Assembly: GCA_003354055.1 (NCBI GenBank)
Contig: PIVQ01000400.1
Coordinates: 1-6,731 of the forward strand
From: Desulfobacteraceae bacterium
GTDB taxonomy: Bacteria > Desulfobacterota > Desulfobacteria > Desulfobacterales > Desulfobacteraceae
Length of the DNA: 6,731 nt
Reading direction: 5' to 3'
Of this stretch, positions 1 through 6,731 are shown piece by piece. The position numbers and the translations under genes were made by a program. The notes under the pieces were generated by a model. The model did not search any database. It was not told the origin of the DNA and was given only the letters and a program-made list of their open reading frames with translations. How positions within the stretch are numbered: position 1 is the stretch's first letter; each line of letters starts with the position of its first letter.

Positions 1-3000
1 GTTTTGGTCAGATCGGACTTGTTTACAGGTTTTAATAATACCTCTTTTACCCCAAGACTCTCCTGCCGTTCCCGGTTGATCCGCTCACTGAATCCCGTGC
101 AGATGATCACCGGGATATGGGGGGAGATTTTCCTGATCTCCTGGGTTAACAGGTCGCCTGTCATCTCCGGCATGGTCATATCACTGATCAAAAGGTCAAA
201 CATTGCAGGATTTTTTCGGACAAGTTCCAGAGCGCTTTTACTGCTGGCTTCTATTTCGACTTTATACCCCAGCCGTTCTAAAATTTCCCGTTCCAGTTTG
301 AGGACCTGAGGCTCGTCATCCACCAGGAGAATTCGCTCAGACCCACCTTCTATTTCAGGTTCTGGCACTATGATATCTTGTATCCTTTTTCTGTCCACTG
401 CCGGAATAAATACATCAAATTGACTGCCCTGGTCAGGGATGGAGCTGATTTTTATCTCCCCTCTGTATTTTTGTACGATTCCATGGACAACAGAGAGCCC
501 CAGTCCTGTACCTTTGCCTTTGGGCTTTGTGGTGAAATAGGGATCAAATATCTGCTCCACTGTTGTTTCATCCATCCCGACGCCGGTATCACCAACGGTT
601 AACTGGATGTGGGGACCTAAGCGCTGCAAATCATTTTCCAGGCCGTCGGCATTGTCTAACCGGATCGTTAATGTACCGCCGTCCTTTTCCATGGCATGAA
701 ATGCATTGGTCACCAGGTTCATTGCGATCTGGTGGATCTGGGTGGGATCTGCAAGAATCATTTTGCAATCCCTTGCCACATATTTGCTGATGCGGATGGT
801 AGAGGGGATGGTGGACCGCATGAGTTTGATGACTTCCTTGACCACCAGATCGGGTCTTAACGGAGCCGCCTTGTGTTCGGTCTGTCTGCTGAACGTCAGG
901 ATCTGTTCGACCAGGTCTCTGGCCCGTCTGGCCCCTGTCATAATTTCATCCAGTCCCTTTCGGTGAGGACTGCCTTTCGAAAACTCTTCGCCAAGCAATT
1001 CCGCATATCCGAGAATGGGAAAGAGGATATTGTTAAAGTCATGGGCAATACCACTGGCAAGGGCACCCAGGGCTTCCATTTTCTGTGCCTGGCGGACTTT
1101 GTTCTCCAAGTCTCTTTGCTGGTGTTCCATCTCTTTGAGTTTGGTCACATCAGAGGCGATCTGAAGTCGGGCTATCCTGCCGTCCACCCACTTGATGGCC
1201 CGGTCATGGTATATGTTCCAGCGCCCGGTCACCGGATGCCGGTCCTCCGAGAGGTGGAGGCCTGTGGGGACTGAATCCTTGTCAATCAAAAAACGGTTGG
1301 TACAATGGGCACAGGGGCCGTCCTGATGTCTGAAGGCTTGCCAGCAGATTTCCCCTGTGTGGTCTGCACCGAACAGCTCCTTCATATAATCATTCATGAA
1401 AAGTATTTCATGGGTTTCGATATCTGCCACATAAATGGTGGATTCAATACCGTTAAGAATGGCCAGGAATCGTTTCTGGGTTAGTTTAAGTTCGTCTTCT
1501 GACTGCTTTTTCAGAACAATTTCCCAGGCCGTGTCTGCCAGCTCTCTGACGACGTCGAGATCTGCCTGGCCGTAGTCGCTTGGCTTGTTGCCCACCCCAA
1601 GTATGGCCAGGATTCGGTTTTCCCTGATTACGGGGACCACCATCTCCCTGATCACAGGAGGGTGGCCTTCGGGCATTCCCTTTCTATGGGGCAGGGCAGC
1701 ATAGTCATTGTGGATGACAGGGCCGTGGGTTTTTATGCAGTCTGCCCATACGCCTGCCCGGTTAACAGGATAATGGCGCTCTTCGGGTGTGGTCTTGCAC
1801 ATCTGCTTCAGGGTGTTTGTGGACCAGGTCTGGAGCTGAATGATGGTCTGATCTTTGGATATAAAATGGAAAAAACCAATGTTGCTGCGGGTAAGCATTT
1901 CTGCTTCATCCAGAAACATTTGCAGCAGTTGGGACGTCGATAGGTCTGACGATTTCTGGTTCAAACGCAGGCGGGACCTAAGCAGTTGCTCATGGCGGTA
2001 CCTTTGGGATATATCTTCAAGAAATCCATCATAAACAGGAGCGGATCCGTTTTCATCCGTGCGGCGGATATGGAGATTCCCCCAGATCCTATGGCCGTCC
2101 TTGGACAAAAATTCCATGAGTTTGCCTTCAACAGATCCTACCGTGTCGATTTCAAGAATCAGATTGTTAAACTGCGCAGGGTCTGCAAACAGATCGGCCA
2201 GGTTAGTATTTGTATTTAAAAAGACCTCTTCTGAGTCATAGCCGAATATCCGGGCCATTCTCTGGTTGGCAAATAAGATTTCTCCTTTATGTGTAATCTG
2301 GTAAATGCCCACCAGGGCTTTTTGGGAGAGGGTTCTGTATTTTTCCTCACTTTTTCCTAACTGTCTGGTATGCCGTTTGACCTGGAGGCCCAGCATCCGG
2401 TTCCAGATGAATAAAAAAAGTGCCGCCCCCGCAATGAGACAGGCAATGCCCACGATCCATTTCAGGGGAAACCTCTGGTAAATGCCCAGGTTCCCATACC
2501 ACTGGGAAAGAATGGTATAGTATACGGAATCCTTGTCTTTTTGCCAGGGGCGCATCCATTGATCAATGGCTTTAAGAAGTCTTGGGTTTCTTCCTTTGCG
2601 GACTGCAAAAAAAGTATCTATGGGGCTGAACAGGACGGCTGTGGGCTGCAACTGGTATTTTCGTTGGAAAGAGGCACCGCTTACGTTATTCATGACCACG
2701 GCATCAACGCTTTCGTTTAAAAGGGCCTGGCATAAGTAATCATAGTCAGGAAAGGTTTTGTAATTGCAGTCGATTTTGAATTTTTTGGCCAGATCCTGAA
2801 AATGTTTGCCGTTGATATCCTTGGTCATTATGCCGATGGTTTTTTCTTCAAGATCCAGGACATTGGATAGGCCGTGATCAGCTTTGGCATAGACCTGACC
2901 CCAGGCGGTCAGCACCGGGATTTCGGTGAAGTCGTAACGGGTTTCCCTTTCCCTGGTGCGTACAATGGAGATCATCAGATCAATTTTACCCGAGTCCAGT

Positions 3001-3236
3001 CGGTTCAGGCATCCGGCCCAGCTGTCTTGCACAAATTCAATCTTCCAATTTTCTTTTTTTGCGATTTCCCGGATTACATCAGGGTATATGCCCCGGGCCT
3101 TGCCGGCTTCGGACAAAAAACTCATGGGTTTATTCTGAAATATACCTACCCTGACCAGGGTATCGCCCAGAGCAGTGCCATATCCCCAAAAACAGATGAA
3201 GATAAGTATTACAAAAATTGGATAAGGTCTATGCAT
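1..3236 (-). CDS. Hybrid sensor histidine kinase (SBP_bac_3 – TM – PAS – GAF – PAS – HisKA – HATPase – REC), C-terminus cut by the window
   Basis: I translated this frame by hand. It is open for 1078 codons, with the last codon cut by the left edge. Residues 1-23 form a signal peptide or anchor (FVILIFICFWGYGTALG). Residues ~27-245 resemble a periplasmic solute-binding family 3 domain, starting VRVGIFQNKPMSF. A transmembrane helix follows at ~259-279. Inside the cell are a PAS domain (~295-415), a GAF domain (~430-580) and a second PAS domain (~585-700) with Cys631, Cys642 and Cys645. The kinase core has the H-box GIAHDFNNIL with phosphoacceptor His732, the N-box around Asn840/Asn844, G1 DTGVGMD (883-889) and G2 GKGTGLGLS (907-915). 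A receiver domain begins near residue 968, with acidic Asp973/Asp974, phosphoacceptor Asp1019, Thr1047 and Lys1069-Pro1070. The inferred role is sensing a periplasmic small molecule and starting a phosphorelay. The start at 3236 is the first ATG after an in-frame TAA at 3257-3255. No Hpt or DNA-binding output is visible; one could lie past the edge. The ligand and regulon are unknown. The kinase call is very secure; the sensor boundaries are approximate. Confidence 0.95.
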   Translation of the reverse strand, partial: MHRPYPIFVILIFICFWGYGTALGDTLVRVGIFQNKPMSFLSEAGKARGIYPDVIREIAKKENWKIEFVQDSWAGCLNRLDSGKIDLMISIVRTRERETRYDFTEIPVLTAWGQVYAKADHGLSNVLDLEEKTIGIMTKDINGKHFQDLAKKFKIDCNYKTFPDYDYLCQALLNESVDAVVMNNVSGASFQRKYQLQPTAVLFSPIDTFFAVRKGRNPRLLKAIDQWMRPWQKDKDSVYYTILSQWYGNLGIYQRFPLKWIVGIACLIAGAALFLFIWNRMLGLQVKRHTRQLGKSEEKYRTLSQKALVGIYQITHKGEILFANQRMARIFGYDSEEVFLNTNTNLADLFADPAQFNNLILEIDTVGSVEGKLMEFLSKDGHRIWGNLHIRRTDENGSAPVYDGFLEDISQRYRHEQLLRSRLRLNQKSSDLSTSQLLQMFLDEAEMLTRSNIGFFHFISKDQTIIQLQTWSTNTLKQMCKTTPEERHYPVNRAGVWADCIKTHGPVIHNDYAALPHRKGMPEGHPPVIREMVVPVIRENRILAILGVGNKPSDYGQADLDVVRELADTAWEIVLKKQSEDELKLTQKRFLAILNGIESTIYVADIETHEILFMNDYMKELFGADHTGEICWQAFRHQDGPCAHCTNRFLIDKDSVPTGLHLSEDRHPVTGRWNIYHDRAIKWVDGRIARLQIASDVTKLKEMEHQQRDLENKVRQAQKMEALGALASGIAHDFNNILFPILGYAELLGEEFSKGSPHRKGLDEIMTGARRARDLVEQILTFSRQTEHKAAPLRPDLVVKEVIKLMRSTIPSTIRISKYVARDCKMILADPTQIHQIAMNLVTNAFHAMEKDGGTLTIRLDNADGLENDLQRLGPHIQLTVGDTGVGMDETTVEQIFDPYFTTKPKGKGTGLGLSVVHGIVQKYRGEIKISSIPDQGSQFDVFIPAVDRKRIQDIIVPEPEIEGGSERILLVDDEPQVLKLEREILERLGYKVEIEASSKSALELVRKNPAMFDLLISDMTMPEMTGDLLTQEIRKISPHIPVIICTGFSERINRERQESLGVKEVLLKPVNKSDLTK

Positions 3237-3240
3237 CGCA

Positions 3241-3245
3241 CTCTT
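3241..3245 (-). promoter_or_regulatory. Weak ribosome binding site of the hybrid kinase
   Basis: AAGAG on the minus strand lies 4 bases (TGCG) before the ATG at 3236. It is a partial Shine-Dalgarno match at a short distance. It supports this start mainly because an in-frame TAA 21 bases upstream of the ATG leaves no other start codon between them. Confidence 0.45.
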
Positions 3246-3321
3246 TGTTGGCGATTACGGTTTATGTGAATCTTTAATATCGTGTAAAAAAAATGCAGTT
3301 TGTCTGGTATTTAACCAATAA

Positions 3322-3344
3322 CTTATAATAATTTTTTTTATAAG
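3322..3344. repeat. AT-rich inverted repeat in the hrpA–kinase gap
   Basis: CTTATAA and TTATAAG form 7-base inverted arms around a 9-base centre. The element overlaps the spacer and -10 region of the proposed promoter. A hairpin here would be almost all A-T pairs, and no T-run follows it in the direction of hrpA, so it is a poor terminator. It could be an operator-like site or a chance feature of AT-rich DNA. Confidence 0.3.
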
Positions 3345-3353
3345 GCAAATCAA
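3325..3353 (-). promoter_or_regulatory. Putative sigma-70-type promoter for the hybrid kinase
   Basis: On the minus strand, TTGATT (3353-3348) is followed by a 17-base spacer and TATTAT (3330-3325), a good fit to -35/-10 spacing. It lies in the AT-rich gap after hrpA and would start transcription near 3318, leaving a leader of about 80 bases before the kinase ATG. AT-rich DNA gives such matches by chance, so this is a moderate-to-low confidence prediction. Confidence 0.4.
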
Positions 3354-3374
3354 ATTGTCCGGATGGTTAAGGGC

Positions 3375-6300
3375 TTATATCATGGTGGAAATCTTGATCA
3401 AGGCTTTGTCCATGCGTTTGGCAGATATTTTAAACCGGGTTTTTAACTCCTGGGCATATACAGAGATTTTATACTCCTCCAGCATCCAGAAAAAATCTTC
3501 AACCGCCTCTGCTTTTTCTCGTGAGGCATCTTCGGTCAGCCCAGACACCAGGGCTTTGAGTCTGCGCTCAAAGGGGCTTATGAGTGCAGCTTTCTGGCTC
3601 TCTTTGGCAGGATTGTCAGCAGCCCGCTGGGCCCGGATTTTTAAGCAGGAGATGTGCCGGGGCAAATACAGGATCCGTGTAAGATCGTATAGTTCGAGAA
3701 AATTAGGGGGACAAAGGTTTTTCAGCTCATTAAACACCAGGGTCAGGGCCTCAAAGGGAAGGGGCCGGTTTTTGTATTGGAGGGAGAGTTTCTGGATCAG
3801 GGAGAAACAGGATTCATACTCCCTGGCAACGGTCATGACGGCTTTGATGCTTTCCTGGCCCTTGGTATAGAGTTTGGGGCGGATACTTAGGACAAAGTCC
3901 TCGTAGTCTTTTTTTGTTCTGATGTTCTTGTGGAAAAACTGCCTTGTAACAGCTGAATACACCATATTCTGGAACGGACCTGATCCGTTGAAATATGGGG
4001 CGACCTGGCGAAGACCTGCGGCAGACCGGATATCTTTTTTCAGGGCCTTTATGTCATCGGGATGTTCACGTTCAAACAGTCGGCAGATTCCTTGTTCATG
4101 GCTGGCCAGGGCCGCGGACTCAGATTTGAACAGCCGTAGTGCTATGGTATTTTCCTTCCCTTCTGCATTTAACCCCATAAATACTTTTCTGACAAATCCG
4201 CCTTCCTGGTCCAGAGCAATCTCCGGTAGAAGATCCGGAAAATCCCAGGTCGTGATTTTAGCTCGTTCATAGCGTTCGCAGGCCTGTTCAAAAACCGTAT
4301 TTCTGGATTTGGGGCGGGTCGCGGCAAATTGCCCCAGTTTGGAAAGATCCCTTAAGGATTTTATCTCTTTATCCTTCTCGTCACGGATGGAAATCCTCAT
4401 TTTCAGATGGTCCGGCAGGGCCTTGTCCGACCATGTGGAGGCTGGAATAACAAGTTGGTATTTCTGACGGATAAATTCCGACAGCAAGGTATACAACGGT
4501 TTGTCTGTCTTTGGCAGTTCCCTGGCAATCAGGACGGCTGTGTCTTGAACCGGCACCAGGCGGACCCTGTACTTTTTGGGCAGGTTTTTGATGAGTGCGG
4601 CGATCTTCTCCTCAAACAATCCCGGAACCAGGGTGTCCACTTTATTGCGGGAAACCAGGGCGGCGGAATCTGCCGGCACTTTCAGGGTGACCCCGTCGGT
4701 TTCAGATCCCGGATTGAAATCATAGGCCAGGGCAAATTCTCCCTGGTCCATATTCAGCCGGTCCGGAAACTGGGACAGAAGGGCATCCTCCACATGGGCT
4801 TTTTGAAGGTCGGCCTGGGTCATGCGCAGAAACCCATCGTCTTTTTGATCCTTCATGAACCGGGCAAAGGTGCGGATATTGAAAAAGGGTTTGGCAAGCC
4901 TGCTCTGATAGAAGAGATAAATATCATCTTCCGAGGCCAGGATGTCCCGTTTACGGGTTTTGTTTTCCAGGTCTTCAAGTTCCCGGATTAGTTTTTGGTT
5001 GTGATCCATGAAGCCGAACTTTTGAAAAATTTCGCCCTGGACCAGGGCATGGCGGATAAACAGCTCTCCTGCCTCCTGTGGGTTTATCCGGCCGTAGGCA
5101 ACCTTTCTGCCATTGACAATAATAAGCCCGAATAGAGAGACCTGTTCTTTGGCCACGACCTCCCCCCGCTTTTTTTCCCAGTGAGGATCAGAGTAGGTCC
5201 GGATACAGTGGCGTTTACCGATTTCTTCCAGCCAGGTTGGATCAATCGTGGCCACGCCTCTGGCAAAGAGCTGGCTGGTCTTTACATATTCGGATGCCAC
5301 AATCCAGGTCCCTGCCTTATTAAACAGGCCTGAGCCCGGAAAAATCATGGCCTGCTGGCCTTTGGCAGCCATGAAGGTGTTCTTTTCTTTTTTGTGGGCG
5401 ATGCCTGCCAGATACCCGTGGAGTAATGCCTTATGAATGGCAATGAACAGGGGGCCTCCGTGTTCAAATTCTTTGGATTTTGCACCTTTGCAGCCTTGAG
5501 TGTCCGGAAAGGGGGCGGTTTGAACAATGCCGTGGTCCTTGAGCATGCGGGTGATCTGGCGGTGGATGTCCTGCCATTCCCGGAGCCGTTTAAACGAAAG
5601 ATAATGTTGAATGCACCATTTTCTCAGCTTGGATCTGGACTTAAGCAGGTTTGCAGCCTCCCTGCAGCGATTCCAGATATTGAGCAGGGTAATGAAATCC
5701 GAAGAGGGATCCTTGAACTGGGCATGCTGCTGGTCAGCGGCCTGGGCCTTGTCCGAAGGCCGCTGTCTGATATCGGAAACGGTCAGGGCAGTGGCAATAA
5801 CCACAGCTTCTTTTAGACATCCGGTCTCGGCCGCTTCAATGAGAATCCTGGACAACTTTGGATCAACGGGCAGGCGGGCCATAATCCTTCCGGTAGGGGT
5901 GAGCGTAAATTTCTTGTTGCCGGTCTGTTTGGGCTGGATGGCAGACAATTCCAGGAGTGTGTCAAACCCGTCTTTGATGCTCTTGGGTGCAGGCGGATCA
6001 ATAAATGGAAAGGTTGCTACCTCTCCGAGGTTTAATGAGATCATCCGTAAAATAACCTCTGCCAGGTTACTTCTCAGGATCTCCGGTGCGGTAAAGAAGG
6101 GGCGACTGTTAAAATCATCCTCATCATAGAGGCGGATGCATACCCCGTTTTCCACCCGGCCGCAACGTCCCATGCGCTGGTTGGCAGAGCTTTGGGAAAT
6201 GGGGCTTATCGGCAATGCCGTGGTCCTTGTTCTGGGGGAATAGGCAGGTATCCTGGCAAGGCCCGTGTCAATGACAAATTTTATCCCGGGTATGGTAAGA

Positions 6301-6731
6301 GAGGTTTCAGCTACATTGGTTGAGATCACAACCTTTCGGCCTGCTCCTGTGGAAAATACCTTGGTCTGTTCCTTGGCGGACAGCCTGGCAAACAGGGGCA
6401 AGATATTAACCCCGGGGGTGTTTTTACCCCGAAGAATCTCCATGGTTTCCCCGATGTCCTGCTCCGTGGGCATGAAGATCAGAATGTCTCCTACCCTGTT
6501 CTGTACAAGCAGGTTGGCAGCCGTCCTGGCCGCGGCTTCCACATACCCCTGATCATCCGCACTGGGGGCGGCATTATTGCCCTTTTCCTTGGCCCCGGAA
6601 GAATCAAGCGGTGAATATATCAGATCCACCGGATACATCCGGCCGGATACTTCTATCACCGGGGCATTTTCAAATGCCTTGGAAAATTTTTCAGTATCAA
6701 TGGTGGCTGAGGTGATGATGAGTTTCAGATC
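3375..6731 (-). CDS. hrpA: ATP-dependent RNA helicase HrpA (DEAH-box), N-terminus outside the window
   Basis: The frame is open from the right edge to the TAA at 3377-3375, giving 1118 visible residues. E. coli HrpA is about 1300 residues, so roughly the first 200, with motifs I (Walker A) and II (DEAH), are missing. The visible part opens with motif III (DLKLIITSATID). Motif IV-like GDILIFMPTEQDI is at ~81-93, motif V ISTNVAETSLTIPG at ~136-149 and motif VI QRMGRCGR at ~185-192. HA2/winged-helix sequence follows (~240-335), then an OB-fold with HGYLAGIAHKKEKNTF (~430-505). A long HrpA-type C-terminal region (DUF3418) runs from ~540 to the end and includes LFIRHALVQGE, RKRDILASEDD and, near the C-terminus, WMLEEYKISVYAQEL. 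This region separates HrpA from the shorter HrpB. The family is a cytoplasmic 3'-5' RNA helicase; in E. coli it is linked to fimbrial mRNA processing and to rescue of stalled or collided ribosomes. A GTG at 6659 is an internal valine codon, not the start, because homologous sequence continues upstream of it. No frameshift is seen and the C-terminus looks complete. Confidence 0.97.
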   Translation of the reverse strand, partial: DLKLIITSATIDTEKFSKAFENAPVIEVSGRMYPVDLIYSPLDSSGAKEKGNNAAPSADDQGYVEAAARTAANLLVQNRVGDILIFMPTEQDIGETMEILRGKNTPGVNILPLFARLSAKEQTKVFSTGAGRKVVISTNVAETSLTIPGIKFVIDTGLARIPAYSPRTRTTALPISPISQSSANQRMGRCGRVENGVCIRLYDEDDFNSRPFFTAPEILRSNLAEVILRMISLNLGEVATFPFIDPPAPKSIKDGFDTLLELSAIQPKQTGNKKFTLTPTGRIMARLPVDPKLSRILIEAAETGCLKEAVVIATALTVSDIRQRPSDKAQAADQQHAQFKDPSSDFITLLNIWNRCREAANLLKSRSKLRKWCIQHYLSFKRLREWQDIHRQITRMLKDHGIVQTAPFPDTQGCKGAKSKEFEHGGPLFIAIHKALLHGYLAGIAHKKEKNTFMAAKGQQAMIFPGSGLFNKAGTWIVASEYVKTSQLFARGVATIDPTWLEEIGKRHCIRTYSDPHWEKKRGEVVAKEQVSLFGLIIVNGRKVAYGRINPQEAGELFIRHALVQGEIFQKFGFMDHNQKLIRELEDLENKTRKRDILASEDDIYLFYQSRLAKPFFNIRTFARFMKDQKDDGFLRMTQADLQKAHVEDALLSQFPDRLNMDQGEFALAYDFNPGSETDGVTLKVPADSAALVSRNKVDTLVPGLFEEKIAALIKNLPKKYRVRLVPVQDTAVLIARELPKTDKPLYTLLSEFIRQKYQLVIPASTWSDKALPDHLKMRISIRDEKDKEIKSLRDLSKLGQFAATRPKSRNTVFEQACERYERAKITTWDFPDLLPEIALDQEGGFVRKVFMGLNAEGKENTIALRLFKSESAALASHEQGICRLFEREHPDDIKALKKDIRSAAGLRQVAPYFNGSGPFQNMVYSAVTRQFFHKNIRTKKDYEDFVLSIRPKLYTKGQESIKAVMTVAREYESCFSLIQKLSLQYKNRPLPFEALTLVFNELKNLCPPNFLELYDLTRILYLPRHISCLKIRAQRAADNPAKESQKAALISPFERRLKALVSGLTEDASREKAEAVEDFFWMLEEYKISVYAQELKTRFKISAKRMDKALIKISTMI

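Larger units (their letters stand above)
3237..3374. other. Intergenic gap between hrpA and the hybrid kinase
   Basis: This 138-bp gap is the only non-coding stretch in the window and is much richer in A and T than the flanking genes. It contains the proposed promoter, an AT-rich inverted repeat and a run of eight T on the minus strand (3293-3286). The T-run has only a 4-bp potential stem (TGGT/ACCA) some distance upstream, so I do not call it a terminator. No small gene or tRNA is seen in it. Confidence 0.7.

Noticed and set aside
2347..2559. A 70-codon minus-strand frame beginning MDAPLAKRQGF.
   Set aside because: It overlaps the transmembrane region of the hybrid kinase in another phase and has no recognisable features.
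3286..3313. A possible rho-independent terminator after hrpA: a TGGT/ACCA stem followed by a run of eight T on the minus strand.
   Set aside because: The stem is only 4 bp and is separated from the T-run by about 11 bases, so it does not fit an intrinsic terminator.
5611..6129. A 172-codon open frame on the plus strand, with other plus-strand frames of 60-194 codons such as 3355-3870 and 4407-4991.
   Set aside because: They lie antisense to the clear HrpA and kinase frames, and their translations show no recognisable domain. They are shadows of the long minus-strand genes.
5525..6229. A 17-base exact direct repeat at 5525-5541 and 6213-6229 (caatgccgtggtccttg).
   Set aside because: Both copies lie inside hrpA in different reading phases (encoding KDHGI in one and RTTAL in the other) with no extended similarity. 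It is most likely coincidence in codon-biased DNA.
6657..6659. GTG at 6659 as the start codon of the helicase.
   Set aside because: The frame stays open to the right edge, and the upstream residues encode motif III (IITSATID), which belongs to the same helicase domain. This GTG is an internal valine.

Overview
The window reads entirely on the minus strand. It holds two large genes in the same orientation, both cut by the window edges, separated by one short AT-rich gap. From right to left, which is the direction of transcription, they are (1) the C-terminal ~85% of a long-form DEAH-box RNA helicase, HrpA (6731 to 3375), and (2) a very large membrane-bound hybrid sensor histidine kinase (3236 to 1) that runs off the left edge inside its receiver domain. 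The open frames on the plus strand are shadows of these two genes.

The kinase reads without interruption for 1078 codons. It has a signal peptide or signal anchor, a periplasmic solute-binding-protein (family 3 type) domain, a transmembrane helix, a PAS domain, a GAF domain, a second PAS domain with a CX10C-X2-C cysteine cluster, a HisKA/HATPase_c core of the GIAHDFNN type, and a C-terminal receiver domain with all key residues. It probably senses a small periplasmic solute and adds one or two cytoplasmic (possibly redox or cofactor) inputs. It then passes phosphate from His732 to Asp1019 and onward to an unseen partner.

The helicase starts in the window at motif III (SAT). It keeps motifs IV, V and VI, the HA2 region, the OB-fold and the complete HrpA-specific C-terminal region. 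Motifs I and II lie beyond the right edge.

The 138-bp gap carries a plausible sigma-70-type promoter (TTGATT, 17 bp, TATTAT) reading toward the kinase, so the kinase may have its own transcription start. I see no convincing terminator after hrpA, so read-through is also possible. No functional link between the two genes is evident.

The organism looks like a moderate-GC Gram-negative bacterium. Multi-sensor hybrid kinases of this architecture and receiver style are abundant in Desulfobacterota (Desulfobacter-like sulfate reducers), so that is my best guess. It is inference from protein style, not from a marker gene. I see no RNA gene, mobile element, CRISPR array or clearly new system. The most interesting parts are the unusual sensor modules of the kinase.
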